The notes under the pieces are model-generated. The model ran no database searches and was not told where the DNA came from. It worked only from the letters and a program-made list of their open reading frames with translations. A DNA stretch of 64,000 bases from assembly GCA_041395725.1 (NCBI GenBank), contig JAWKZW010000001.1:1488001-1552000 (forward strand), given 5' to 3'. Positions within the stretch are counted from its first letter, which is position 1. Each line of letters starts with the position of its first letter. Positions 9,111-18,498 of the stretch are shown in pieces. A program made the position numbers and the translations under genes. Source of the DNA: Gammaproteobacteria bacterium (GTDB lineage Bacteria > Pseudomonadota > Gammaproteobacteria > Pseudomonadales > Pseudohongiellaceae).

Positions 9111-10274
9111 TTGTCCGCAGCGGTGAAAACAGAAGATTTTCAATTCAGGTTCCTGAGCAGTCTCGTTGAGATCAGCAGTGAAGACTGGAACCGACTGGCC
9201 GGCAAGGCCAGTCCTTTTCTTAGATATGAATTTATCTGGGCGCTGGAGAATACCGGTTGTACCACCGAGGCAACAGGGTGGCAGCCCTGGCATCTGGCTG
9301 TCTGGGATAAGCAGCAGAGCCTGGCCGCCCTGGTGCTGCTATACCGGAAAAGCAATTCTTACGGGGAATACGTGTTTGACTGGTCCTGGGCTGATGCTTA
9401 CCGAACTCATAGTATCCCTTACTATCCGAAGTTGCTGACCGCGATTCCGTTCACTCCCAGTGTTGGGCCACGCTTTCTGGTACGGGAGGATCTCTCTAAA
9501 AAGCAGCTGATCCCGCTGCTGGCCGATGTTATTCGACACCATGCCGAAGAGACGAACCTCTCCTCATGGCATGTTCTGTTCCCTACCGAGTCAGAAAGCG
9601 AGACTCTGGCTGAAAATGGCATGCTGACCAGAGAAGGCACCCAGTTTCATTGGTTCAACCGGGGGTACTCCTGCTTCGGTGATTTCCTTAACGCACTCAG
9701 TTCCCGAAAGCGGAAAAATATCCGCAAAGAGCGGCAGTCCGTCAGTGATCAGGGAATTTCTTTCTCCATCGTCGGTGGAGCAGATATAACCCCGATACAA
9801 TGGAAACATTTCTTCGTTTTTTACCAGAGCACCTACATGGTTCGTGGCATGCAGGGATACCTCAGTGAAGAATTCTTTGTGCAAATCGGTAAAACCATGC
9901 CTGAGAATCTTTTCCTGGTGCAGGCGACTCTGGGTGAACAGGTTATTGCCGGAGCACTCTTTTTTCGCGACGATCGTCGAGTTTTCGGTCGTTACTGGGG
10001 TTCGCTGGAAGAGTACCAGTTTCTGCATTTTGAAACCTGTTTCTACCAGGGAATTGACTATTGCATACGACACGGACTCGAACAGTTTGATGCCGGCGCC
10101 CAGGGAGAACACAAGATACAAAGAGGGTTCGAACCTATCAGAACGGTATCGAACCATTGGATACGACATGCAGACTTTGCAAATGCCATAGAAGAATTTC
10201 TTGAACAGGAGCAGAGCTACGTGCAGCGCTATCGACAGGAAGCCAGTAAACTATTGCCATTTAAGAAATCCTGA
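9111..10274 (+). CDS. FemAB/GNAT-like acyltransferase of the COG3146 (DUF482) family
   Basis: A 387-residue cytosolic protein of the family often annotated as peptidogalycan biosynthesis or GNAT N-acyltransferase. Family features are an N-terminal half with SPFLRYEFIWALENTGC and GPRFLV, then a C-terminal acyltransferase fold with SSRKRKNIRKERQSV, FYQSTYMVRG and the FDAGAQGEHKIQRGFEP motif. The family's substrate is not established. The start is uncertain: TTG at 9111 (after AGGCG) or GTG at 9123; the ATG at 9085 is out of frame. It is followed by a convergent methyltransferase gene. Confidence 0.85.
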   Translation: MSAAVKTEDFQFRFLSSLVEISSEDWNRLAGKASPFLRYEFIWALENTGCTTEATGWQPWHLAVWDKQQSLAALVLLYRKSNSYGEYVFDWSWADAYRTHSIPYYPKLLTAIPFTPSVGPRFLVREDLSKKQLIPLLADVIRHHAEETNLSSWHVLFPTESESETLAENGMLTREGTQFHWFNRGYSCFGDFLNALSSRKRKNIRKERQSVSDQGISFSIVGGADITPIQWKHFFVFYQSTYMVRGMQGYLSEEFFVQIGKTMPENLFLVQATLGEQVIAGALFFRDDRRVFGRYWGSLEEYQFLHFETCFYQGIDYCIRHGLEQFDAGAQGEHKIQRGFEPIRTVSNHWIRHADFANAIEEFLEQEQSYVQRYRQEASKLLPFKKS

Positions 10275-10347
10275 AGAGGATTCTTCCGTGCAAGTACCGA
10301 TGCCGCGCAATAATGCAGTGCGGCAAGTAATCAAGAGTGTCCGGGAG

Positions 10348-10944
10348 CTATTGCTTGCGCCACACGAGCATCTGATTATTGGCCGGCATGGCATTATCTT
10401 CCAGCAGCTCAAGTCCGCCGGTTATCGCATAGCCATTAACAACTTCAAAATCTCTGATCCCACTGACCGGGTCCCGGGCTTTAAGCCAGGAATCAAAACT
10501 GGCATTACTGTCGCTGGTATATTCCCCTTGATATTTGAACGGTCCATAAACCAGTAGTAACCCGCCAGGTTCAAGATGGCGGGCCACACCCTCAAAAAAC
10601 AGCCTTACGGCAGGCGCGCCCATGATATGCAGCGTGTTAGCTGAAAAAATATTGCCTACCTTCTTGCTGGGCCATTCGCCGCGGGTAACGTCAAGCGCCA
10701 GAACCTCGGGCAGGTTTGGCAGGGTAGCCAGCTTGAGGCGACTGTCAAGCAGAGGGATATTTTCTGCCAGTTCTGTCGCCTGCCACGTCAGGTGAGGCAA
10801 GTGGCTGGCGAAATACTCGGCATGTTGACCGGTTCCACTGCCAATCTCTAATACGCTGGACGGTTGCTGCAGATGCCTGTGCAGAATATCTAGAATAAAC
10901 GTTTTGTTATTCTCGCAGGCCTGGCTGAAGGGCAGGGATGTCAC
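10348..10944 (-). CDS. DUF938-family SAM-dependent methyltransferase-like protein
   Basis: The 198 residues form one class I methyltransferase domain. The SAM-binding motif VLEIGSGTGQHAEYFA lies near residues 36-51. Family-specific segments are N-terminal PFSQACENNKTFILDIL and FSANTLHIMG in the middle, where a catalytic loop would lie. The substrate of DUF938 proteins is not known to me. It starts only 8 bases after the yaaA stop on the same strand, so the pair is likely one transcript. Confidence 0.85.
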   Translation of the reverse strand: MTSLPFSQACENNKTFILDILHRHLQQPSSVLEIGSGTGQHAEYFASHLPHLTWQATELAENIPLLDSRLKLATLPNLPEVLALDVTRGEWPSKKVGNIFSANTLHIMGAPAVRLFFEGVARHLEPGGLLLVYGPFKYQGEYTSDSNASFDSWLKARDPVSGIRDFEVVNGYAITGGLELLEDNAMPANNQMLVWRKQ

Positions 10945-10952
10945 GATCTTTA

Positions 10953-11729
10953 TCAGGCTGCCCGCTTGCGCAGAAAAACCAGTTTTGTCTCTGTCGAGTC
11001 ATCAGCACTGAAGCGATAACCGGCGGAGTCAAATTCTTTCAGTTTCTCCACCGTGGTTATCCGGTTTCTGATAACAAACGCTGCCATCATACCTCGCGCC
11101 TGCTTGGCATAAAAACTCAGAAAGCGGTATTTGCCGTTGGAAAAATCCTTGAACACAGGTGTTATTACCGTGCCATCCAGTGCCTTGACGTCAATGGCGT
11201 TGAAGTACTCGTTAGACGCCAGGTTGAGCAGGATCTTTCCTTTCTCAGTGGCCAGATCCTCATTCAGGTTGCTGGTAAGTTTCCGGCCCCAGAAACCATA
11301 AAGGTCCTGACCTTTGCTGGTGGCCAGCCGGGTTCCCATTTCGAGGCGGTAGGGTTGCATAAGATCGAGGGGCCGTAGCACACCGTAAAGCCCGGATAGA
11401 ATACGCAGGTGTTTCTGTGCATAATTCAAATCGGCACTGGTAAAGCTCTTAGCCTCCAGACCCTGGTATACGTCACCGATGAAGGTGAAGATAGCAGGCC
11501 GGGCGTTATCCTTGTCAAAGGGGGTTTGCCAGTTGGCAAAACGCGCATAGTTCAGTGTCCCAAGCTTGGAGCTCATGTGCATCAGTTCTGAAAGCTCCTC
11601 CGGATTGAGCTTTTTCAGGTCTTTCACCAGCTTCCGTGCTTCGCTGAGAAACTCCGGCTGGGAAAATTTCCGGGTGGCTACGGGGGATTCAAGGTCCAGG
11701 GATTTGGCGGGCGATAATACAACTAACAT
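10953..11729 (-). CDS. yaaA: Peroxide-stress protein YaaA (UPF0246)
   Basis: The 258 residues equal the E. coli YaaA length. Conserved family blocks are visible: N-terminal MLVVLSPAKSLDLESP, then FTSADLNYAQKHLRILSGLYGVLRPLDLMQPYRLEMG, then the C-terminal RFLSFYAKQARGMMAAFVI. In E. coli YaaA is a DNA-binding protein induced by OxyR that lowers free iron under peroxide stress; that role is inferred here by family. It heads a probable two-gene unit with the DUF938 gene. Confidence 0.95.
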   Translation of the reverse strand: MLVVLSPAKSLDLESPVATRKFSQPEFLSEARKLVKDLKKLNPEELSELMHMSSKLGTLNYARFANWQTPFDKDNARPAIFTFIGDVYQGLEAKSFTSADLNYAQKHLRILSGLYGVLRPLDLMQPYRLEMGTRLATSKGQDLYGFWGRKLTSNLNEDLATEKGKILLNLASNEYFNAIDVKALDGTVITPVFKDFSNGKYRFLSFYAKQARGMMAAFVIRNRITTVEKLKEFDSAGYRFSADDSTETKLVFLRKRAA

Positions 11730-11986
11730 GGTCGATAGTATCCGGCTTGCAGTTTTTCAGATGGGTAGGTAGCGCCGACCCGGTCTTTTCGGGCATAAGC
11801 GGGCAGCCTGTTACCACCACTGATACGAGGGCTATGATAACAAAACATGAACTCGTAATCCCTGACTTATACGCCCCCGACTCACAGTTGGATGCCTGGT
11901 TTGTTAACAGGTATGCTGGGCCGAAACAGTCCCGATACCAGATACCTGATTCGGCGACTTGCCCGGCCTAACAGGGACTTGCTGAC

Positions 11987-12343
11987 ATGCAGGAAAAGCT
12001 CCATGAACTGGCGGTAAGATTAACGTGGTTGCAGCCATTGGCCGCGATCGTCGGTGTATCCGCTTTTTTCGTGGCCGGTTACGTCGCTCTGGATCCCGGC
12101 ATGGAGCTGGAGCGGAAGCTGGTTCCGACATTCCTCCTCTCCTGCTGGTGCTTGCTGGTTTTTACGCTGGTAAGTCTGTTTCGTGCCATACCCCCAGCAA
12201 TCGATAACAACCAGGGGTTCTTTCTTCGCCAGAAAATTCGCTTACAGCACTTTTTACGCAATATTTTAGCCTTGTTATTTCTTATCCTTACGGTGGCGTT
12301 GTTGGTTCTCAGTTACCGGCTGCTGGTTGTCGGGGTAGGCTGA
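11987..12343 (+). CDS. Small multi-pass membrane protein, unknown function
   Basis: A 118-residue protein with three hydrophobic segments, about residues 17-36 (LAAIVGVSAFFVAGYVAL), 44-64 and 93-116. A basic stretch (RQKIRLQHFLR) precedes the last, suggesting an odd number of helices. No family was recognised. The ATG at 11987 is preceded by AGGGA. It is transcribed away from yaaA; the 257 bases between the two starts hold only a 44-codon open frame (11837-11971) that I do not trust. Confidence 0.65.
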   Translation: MQEKLHELAVRLTWLQPLAAIVGVSAFFVAGYVALDPGMELERKLVPTFLLSCWCLLVFTLVSLFRAIPPAIDNNQGFFLRQKIRLQHFLRNILALLFLILTVALLVLSYRLLVVGVG

Positions 12344-12426
12344 CTTTCTCCTGGTGCTCCGACAACAGGCAGACTAGTGAACCGCCAGGGGGTATTACGC
12401 TGCCACGGAGATTAAGCCCGCCCGAA

Positions 12427-12729
12427 TTACTGGCGGCCGGGCAGGTTACTTTCCACAACGATTAAATTGGTAGTAGCGCATTGCTGGCGGATCTTCGCTA
12501 TCTGTTGATACCCTGGATCTTCCAGAAAGGCCTCGGCATTCTTCCGGGATGGAAATTCCAACACAATAAGCCGCTGTGGCTTCCAGTCACCTTCACGGCA
12601 GTCTACCTCGCCACCCCTTACCCGGTACTGACCCCCGTGCTTTTCAATGAAAGCCGGTGCCAGCCGGACATATTCCTGATATCTGTCTGGATCTGTTACG
12701 GTGATGTCGGCAATAACATAAGCAGTCAT
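12427..12729 (-). CDS. DUF1330 domain protein
   Basis: A 100-residue dimeric alpha/beta-barrel (ferredoxin-like) family of unknown function. Visible motifs are the start MTAYVIADITVTDPDRYQEY and the central KPQRLIVLEFPSRKNAEAFLEDPGYQ. The open frame extends upstream to 12912, but that extension runs into the neighbouring gene's antisense strand; the ATG at 12729 gives the family N terminus and is preceded by GGGGAAATC on the minus strand. It is 11 bases downstream of the beta-helix lipoprotein gene and probably co-transcribed. Confidence 0.88.
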   Translation of the reverse strand: MTAYVIADITVTDPDRYQEYVRLAPAFIEKHGGQYRVRGGEVDCREGDWKPQRLIVLEFPSRKNAEAFLEDPGYQQIAKIRQQCATTNLIVVESNLPGRQ

Positions 12730-12740
12730 AGTGATTTCCC

Positions 12741-13940
12741 CTATGGATTTTCCAGTGAAATTGCGGACAACCTGGGCAGGTTGCAACGGTGAGCTGTTAT
12801 TTCGAAGAGCGGGTCGCCGCCGCCATTGAGATTGACAAAGCTTTCTTCTCCATTGTTTTCGAGGCAGATAAGATCCTGATTTTCGGTACCCGGTTTGAGA
12901 ATTCCTCCCCATGCAATGTTCGGAATCGGTTGGCCGGTACTGTTATTGAGTTTTACCAGTAAAGGGTGTCTTGGCTTGGTCCCGCCCCCGGAAAACCGGT
13001 TGCCATGGATATAGATTTTTTCCGGATAGGGGTCGTAGTTGGGATCTTCAACGGTTCTTCCCCCGAGCACATAACTGTAAATCATGATATTGACGTTGCC
13101 GTTATCACTGAACTCATTATCAAAGACTTCGATGTTGTCGTTAGCCAGTATCAGTAGTCCTGTTCCAGGGGGGACGTTGGCGACGATATTCCCCGCTGGC
13201 GCAAAATTTTCCGTATTGTTCCCTACTATCTGGTTGTTGAAGACCCGTGTTGCCTGGCCTCCCTGAACCGGTAGATCAGGTAAATCGAAAACCAGAATGC
13301 CACCAGTGTTATTGGTGGCGACATTGTCGTAGACATCGGCATAGGTGGAATTTTCGATTTCTATTCCCGCCACGTTGTATTCTGCCCTGCTGTTGCGAAC
13401 GATAATCTGGCTGGATTGCCCGACATAAATGCCAGCATCGGAGGCGCCAATTGCAACCGACTCCTCAATCAGGACATTGGTGGACTGGACCGGATAGATA
13501 CCATAAGCACCATTGGTGGACAGAGGTCCGCCAGTCCATTCAGTTCGGACTCTGCGTATAGTTACGTTGGTACTTTGATTGACCTTCAGGGCATCGCCGA
13601 TGGTGTCTTCAATAGCCAGGTCTTCAATAGCGAAATTATTCGCGCTTACCAACAGGCCCTCGGCTCCCTGTTGCTGGTTTTTGAACGAAAGTATGGAATC
13701 GTTCATACCTGCCCCGCGAAGGGTTATGTCGTTAACAGTGAGAGACAGGCTGCGGGTGAATTCGTGTACACCGGCAGGGATCTCAATAATATCTCCAGGG
13801 GTGGCGTTGATGAGCCGCGTTTGCAGTTCTTCTTCAAAGGTAATTGTGGGGGCCGGGGGTTCAGATTCTCCGCAGGCAGTCAGCACCGCCAGCAGGATCG
13901 AACAGAAATATCCTGGCTGAAAGAATTTTGAGGAATTCAT
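12741..13940 (-). CDS. Parallel beta-helix lipoprotein (SO_2930-type family)
   Basis: About 399 residues. The start at 13940 follows GGAG with good spacing and gives a lipoprotein signal ending in the lipobox LTAC (Cys23), so the protein should be membrane-anchored outside the cytoplasm. The rest consists of right-handed beta-helix turns with repeated Asn-rich patterns (NNFAIEDLAIEDTIGDALKV, TNVTIRRVRTEW, SAEYNVAGIEIENSTYADVYDNVATNNTGGI). This resembles the exported beta-helix family commonly paired with a second exported protein; no partner is seen next to it here. Function unknown. Confidence 0.82.
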   Translation of the reverse strand: MNSSKFFQPGYFCSILLAVLTACGESEPPAPTITFEEELQTRLINATPGDIIEIPAGVHEFTRSLSLTVNDITLRGAGMNDSILSFKNQQQGAEGLLVSANNFAIEDLAIEDTIGDALKVNQSTNVTIRRVRTEWTGGPLSTNGAYGIYPVQSTNVLIEESVAIGASDAGIYVGQSSQIIVRNSRAEYNVAGIEIENSTYADVYDNVATNNTGGILVFDLPDLPVQGGQATRVFNNQIVGNNTENFAPAGNIVANVPPGTGLLILANDNIEVFDNEFSDNGNVNIMIYSYVLGGRTVEDPNYDPYPEKIYIHGNRFSGGGTKPRHPLLVKLNNSTGQPIPNIAWGGILKPGTENQDLICLENNGEESFVNLNGGGDPLFEITAHRCNLPRLSAISLENP

Positions 13941-14307
13941 CGGTAATCTCCAGTGTTCTAGTGGTTCTTGGAAGGAGGGTCTTTTCACTACTCCAGTGTC
14001 CCGGACTCCGGTTTCCCTCAGGAATTGACTGTGGAAATCAGTGGCGGCCGGACAAGGACGGTGAGAGTCAACCATACTATTATTGTTATCGCTGCGTTTC
14101 AGCAAGACAGGTCAACCGACTGTTGGAAAAGCTATTGTGCTTTAGCGCCAGTTCAGCCTTGTCCTGGCTGCGCCTACAACGGTTTTCAACAGCCTGTTAG
14201 TTTCTGCCAGTCTACCTGACAACCATATTGCAGAAGAATAACCCGACAGCCACATGCGACGCATTAACTTACTGGTATTCTTACCCGACAGCGGTGTGTT
14301 GCAAAAG
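13941..14307. other. Intergenic stretch without a supported gene
   Basis: Divides the beta-helix gene from the convergent-side GST gene; both are on the minus strand. Short open frames on both strands lack ribosome binding sites and recognisable sequence. It must hold the beta-helix gene's promoter, but no clear -10/-35 pair stands out. No repeats seen. Confidence 0.5.
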
Positions 14308-14913
14308 CTACTGGCCAGGCATCGCAACATAGCCTGGCAGGTTACTGAACCGGTCTAACCACCCCTTGATGGCGGGATAATCGGATAGGTCAAATCCGCC
14401 CTCGTGGGCAACGTGTGTGTAGGCGTAGAGGCTGATATCGGCAATACTGGGCCTGTCACCAACAAGGTAAGCCGAGTCTTTAAGTTGTCTCTCCATGACC
14501 GCGAGCGCCTTATGTCCTCCCTGCTGCTTGCTTCGATACTCATCCAGTCTCGCGTCGGGCAGACCGAGGTATCTGTTCAGGTAGCGGGCTACGGCAATGT
14601 AGGGCTCATGACTGTATTGCTCAAAAAACTGCCACTGCAGTATTCTGGCCCGGAGCAGGCCTGTATCCGGTAGCCAGTCGCTGCCCTCCGCCAGGAAGTT
14701 CAGAATGGCATTCGACTCGGAGAGAAACTCGCCCTCACTGATCTGCAGGACTGGAACTTTGCCGTTACTGTTAATCGCCAGAAAGGTATCGACCTGGGTT
14801 TCACCGGCGAGTATATCCAGGTGTTGCCAGGAATAGGGAAGTGAAAGAAACTCCAGAATCAGCTTTATCTTGTAGCAGTTACCCGAAAGTAAATCGCCGT
14901 ATACACGATACAT
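14308..14913 (-). CDS. Glutathione S-transferase family protein
   Basis: A 201-residue soluble enzyme of the GST fold. The N-terminal thioredoxin-like domain (about residues 1-78) has MYRVYGDLLSGNCYKIKLIL, where Ser10 is a plausible glutathione-activating residue, NSNGKVPVL with the cis-proline, and the ESNAIL glutathione-binding motif. The C-terminal helical domain contains YLVGDRPSIADISLYAYTH, the family N-capping/hydrophobic-staple region. Substrate not predictable. Preceded by AGGAGGC on its strand, a strong ribosome binding site. Confidence 0.9.
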   Translation of the reverse strand: MYRVYGDLLSGNCYKIKLILEFLSLPYSWQHLDILAGETQVDTFLAINSNGKVPVLQISEGEFLSESNAILNFLAEGSDWLPDTGLLRARILQWQFFEQYSHEPYIAVARYLNRYLGLPDARLDEYRSKQQGGHKALAVMERQLKDSAYLVGDRPSIADISLYAYTHVAHEGGFDLSDYPAIKGWLDRFSNLPGYVAMPGQ

Positions 14914-15013
14914 GATTTCTGCCTCCTGTTAGAAGCCTGCCAGCTTTAGTAACAGACCAGGCATTCTATATATTCAGATTGAGGATAACTCAAACACCAT
15001 GGGGTTCTGACTC

Positions 15014-15511
15014 TCAGCCTAACAGTGCCGGGTTCATATGCCAGGCACTCCACGCCAGCGCTGTGGCGAACGTCACCCAGGCCAAATAAGGTATCAGAAA
15101 AAGTGACGCCAGCACATTATGAGTTCGAAACGACACCAGGGTAGCAAGTAGCACGAACCACAGGATGACAATTTCTACAAAAGCCCATGCGCCAAGATGC
15201 CAGGCAAAGAATAACCAAGGCCAGAGAGAATTGATGCCGAGCTGCAGCAGGTAAAGGCTCAAGGCCAGGCGCGTTTTGTGAAACCCTCCTTCCCGCCAGA
15301 CCAGCCAGGAGGCGATACCCATCATAAGATAAAGGGCAGACCATACAGGACCGAAGAGCCAGGCGGGAGGTGCCCACCCCGGCAGATTCAATTGCCCATA
15401 GAAATCCGGTGCGCTGGCTGACCCCAGGCCACCAAGGCCGGCGGCAAAAAAGGCAAGCAGTAACCAGCCAAGCAGCGCACCGGTATTCTTTTTGATGGAA
15501 GTTTGAGTCAT
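15014..15511 (-). CDS. tspO: TspO/MBR-family tryptophan-rich sensory protein
   Basis: A 165-residue integral membrane protein with five predicted helices, as in the TspO/mitochondrial benzodiazepine receptor family. Family marks are LNLPGWAPPAWLFGPVWSALYLMMGIASWLVWR, LQLGINSLWPWLFF and the high Trp content throughout. TspO proteins bind porphyrins and affect tetrapyrrole-dependent regulation; the role here is by family only. Confidence 0.93.
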   Translation of the reverse strand: MTQTSIKKNTGALLGWLLLAFFAAGLGGLGSASAPDFYGQLNLPGWAPPAWLFGPVWSALYLMMGIASWLVWREGGFHKTRLALSLYLLQLGINSLWPWLFFAWHLGAWAFVEIVILWFVLLATLVSFRTHNVLASLFLIPYLAWVTFATALAWSAWHMNPALLG

Positions 15512-15956
15512 AGCAGCATCGGCAAGTAATCAGGCGCCACCCGCCAGCCCGTCTGGCCAACGATTTAGCGCGTTAACGGATTTATTGTTTATACTACGGA
15601 GACTTGCATAAAAGCCAATGTCTGCCCAGTGGCGGTTAAATACAGGGCATTGGGATATCTGCACAGAGGTTGTTTGCGGGTAAAGATGCAGAATTCAATT
15701 ACCACTGACGACTATGGTAATTCTCAGCATTTTGGTTTCGTCGCTCGTAGGGTTGTTGCGAAGTTAAACCAGGCAGGCGCTGAAACTAATTGTCAGGGAG
15801 CCAGATTAGCAGCCTGTTAGACAAAGTACGCCAAGGCTTCTATGCTGTAGGCGGTCCTGATAATAGCTGTACGGCACCACCAGGAAAACGGAATCAGCTG
15901 AGTAGATTCAGAAATCAGGACAAGAAAACACAAAAAGACAAAAGAGGCATAGTACC
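15512..15956. other. Intergenic region between divergent tspO and penicillin-acylase genes
   Basis: About 445 bases that should contain promoters for both flanking genes. A 63-codon open frame at 15629-15820 has no ribosome binding site and no recognisable product, so it is not called. No strong hairpins or repeats were seen. Confidence 0.5.
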
Positions 15957-18383
15957 ATGATTCGCCAAGCCAGCATTCAGACATTCCTTTTAGTCGTTGC
16001 CTGCTCAATGTTGAGTAACCAGGCTATTTCCCAGTCAAACCAGATTTTGCAGGTGGAAGGGCTCGATCAGCCGGTGGAAATTCTCAAGGACAGGTGGGGT
16101 ATCTCCCATATCTACGCGCAAACCGAGCACGATCTGTTCTTTGCTCAGGGCTATAACGCCGCCAGAGACCGATTATTTCAGTTTGAAATCTGGCGCGCCC
16201 AGGCTACGGGTACCACGGCTGAAATTCTGGGACCCCGGGCCATAGATAGGGACCACGGTACCCGCCTGTTCAAATTCAGGGGAGATCTGGGCCAGGAGCT
16301 GAGCCACTATCACCCCAACGGCGTGGACATAATCAATGCCTTCGTGCATGGGGTGAATGCTTATATTGACCAGGCGATGCTGAACCCCGACGACCTGCCC
16401 CTGCCATTCAAGATACTTGGAATTGAACCACAGCACTGGACCGAAGAAGTTGTAATCTCGCGCCACCAGGGACTGTTGGGGAACATCGCTCTTGAATTGA
16501 GAACCGGCCGTGCCGTCTGTCTGTTGGGGCCGGAAAAAGTCACCGAACTCAATTACTTCCATCCTCATCAACCAGACTTAAACCTTGATACCGACATCGA
16601 TTGTGAGTCGCTGCTGGAGAACGACATTCTCTATCTCTATAACGCTTATCGTGACTCCCTGCGTTTTGAGCCACAGGATGTTGTTGCCACGTTCAGAAAC
16701 AATCAGAGCAGCTTTGAGCAACTGGCATTAACGCTTGACCAGGAGGACCGGGAATTAAACAAGCGTTCCATCGATGACATCGGTAGCAACAACTGGGTGG
16801 TTAGCGGTGAGTTGACCCAGGATGGGTGGCCAATGATGATCAACGATCCTCATCGTGTTCAGGCAGTTCCTTCCTTGCGTTACTGGTCGCATCTGGTGGG
16901 CCCGGGGTGGAACGTAATCGGTGGTGGTGAGCCGGAAATTCCCGGTATATCCATTGGCCACAATGAACACGGAGCCTGGGGCCTGACGGTGTTCAATACC
17001 GATGGTGAGGACCTGTACGTCTATAAAACCAACCCGGATAATCCCGATCAGTATGAATACAGGGGCCGCTGGGAAGACATGCGGATTATCGAGGAAGTCA
17101 TCAACGTAAAAGGTAGTGCTCCGGTTACGGTTGAACTGCGTTACACCCGGCACGGTCCTGTTACTTTTCAGGATCAGGAAAAGAACCTGGCCTACGCTGT
17201 GCGGCCCGCCTGGATGGAACCGGGAGGGGCTCCTTACCTGGCCTCTCTGCGCATGAACCAGGCCACCAACTGGGAGGAGTTTCGCGAGGCGTCCAACTAC
17301 AGCAATATACCCGGCGAGAACATGATCTGGGCAGACCGCGAGGGGAACATCGGCTGGCAGGCGGTAGGTATAGCGCCCATACGACGCAACTTTTCCGGTA
17401 TGGTTCCGGTATCCGGCGACGGTCGATTCGAGTGGGATGGTTACCTGCCAATCAAAGCGAAGCCACATGAATACAACCCATCCCGTGGCTTTGTCGAAAC
17501 CTCCAACAGTAATTACACGCCACCGGATTATCCTTATCTGGACGCTATCGGTTTCACCTGGACTGATCCCTACCGTTGGGCTCGGGGCAGCGAAGTTCTT
17601 GGCTCGGGACGAAAGTTCAACATGATGGACATGATTCAGCTACAGCATGACTACCTGTCGATTCCTGCCCGGACCCTGGTGCCTATGCTTAAGGACCTGC
17701 AGGCTCAGGAGGCCGCAGTAGAACGAGCCCGTCAGCGCCTGCTGAACTGGAATTACGTGCTGGATAAAAACTCTGTGGAGGCAGGCATTTATGTCGCCTT
17801 CGAAAGGCGCCTGCTGGACAATATCGAGTTATTGAAGATACCGGAAACTGCCAGTGAATACGTAACCATCGGTATGAAGCGAATGATCGACTTCCTGCTG
17901 GCGCCTGACGGTGATTTCGGTAACGACCCGATTGCCGGCCGGGATGCCTTCCTATTGCAGGCCCTGGAACAGGGGATTGAAGACTTACGGAATAAACTGG
18001 GCGCTAACGAGTCCAACTGGGTCTATGGTCAGGCTGACTACAAACATGCCCTGATCAGGCATCCACTTTCCAGCGCTGTCGATGCCCGGACTCGTGAGCG
18101 GCTGGACGTGGGTCCTGCACCCAGGGGCGGAAATGGTTTTACCCTTGGTAGTACAGGAGGTGGCGATAATCAGACTTCTGGTGCTTCTTTCAGAATTTTC
18201 GTGGACACCAGGGACTGGGACAATACCCTCGGGATGAATACGCCGGGACAGGTGGGAGACCCCGATCATCCTCTTTACGCTAATCTGTTTGAACTCTGGG
18301 CTAACGACAAGGTATTTCCTGCATTCTACAGTCGGGAAAAAATCGAAACGGTGTTGTTCGAAACCCTGGAGTTGAGACCCTGA
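15957..18383 (+). CDS. Penicillin acylase-family (Ntn) amidohydrolase
   Basis: An 808-residue exported enzyme. A Sec signal peptide covers about residues 1-25 (LLVVACSMLSNQAIS). The family is made as a pro-protein that cuts itself into alpha and beta chains; the site is visible as DDIG|SNNWVVSG, with Gly276 before the new N-terminal nucleophile Ser277. N-terminal motif GISHIYAQTEHDLFFAQGY and the beta-chain NDPH and GGGEPEIPGISIGHNEHGAWGLT segments are typical. Substrates in this family include beta-lactams and acyl-homoserine lactones; which applies here cannot be told. Monocistronic between convergent neighbours. Confidence 0.93.
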   Translation: MIRQASIQTFLLVVACSMLSNQAISQSNQILQVEGLDQPVEILKDRWGISHIYAQTEHDLFFAQGYNAARDRLFQFEIWRAQATGTTAEILGPRAIDRDHGTRLFKFRGDLGQELSHYHPNGVDIINAFVHGVNAYIDQAMLNPDDLPLPFKILGIEPQHWTEEVVISRHQGLLGNIALELRTGRAVCLLGPEKVTELNYFHPHQPDLNLDTDIDCESLLENDILYLYNAYRDSLRFEPQDVVATFRNNQSSFEQLALTLDQEDRELNKRSIDDIGSNNWVVSGELTQDGWPMMINDPHRVQAVPSLRYWSHLVGPGWNVIGGGEPEIPGISIGHNEHGAWGLTVFNTDGEDLYVYKTNPDNPDQYEYRGRWEDMRIIEEVINVKGSAPVTVELRYTRHGPVTFQDQEKNLAYAVRPAWMEPGGAPYLASLRMNQATNWEEFREASNYSNIPGENMIWADREGNIGWQAVGIAPIRRNFSGMVPVSGDGRFEWDGYLPIKAKPHEYNPSRGFVETSNSNYTPPDYPYLDAIGFTWTDPYRWARGSEVLGSGRKFNMMDMIQLQHDYLSIPARTLVPMLKDLQAQEAAVERARQRLLNWNYVLDKNSVEAGIYVAFERRLLDNIELLKIPETASEYVTIGMKRMIDFLLAPDGDFGNDPIAGRDAFLLQALEQGIEDLRNKLGANESNWVYGQADYKHALIRHPLSSAVDARTRERLDVGPAPRGGNGFTLGSTGGGDNQTSGASFRIFVDTRDWDNTLGMNTPGQVGDPDHPLYANLFELWANDKVFPAFYSREKIETVLFETLELRP

Positions 18384-18498
18384 TATTTATGCCCGCCCTG
18401 GCTTAGCAGGAGGGAACCGGGCAGTGACTGTTTGGTATAACCAGGGTCGCCCTTGCACTGATCCCCTGTAATCAAGGTATTGTGACGGGTGACCCTGT

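Noticed and set aside
11837..11971. 44-codon plus-strand frame between yaaA and the membrane protein gene
   Set aside because: No ribosome binding site or recognisable product; inside a divergent promoter region.
15629..15820. Plus-strand 63-codon frame upstream of the penicillin acylase gene
   Set aside because: No ribosome binding site and no recognisable sequence; likely chance.
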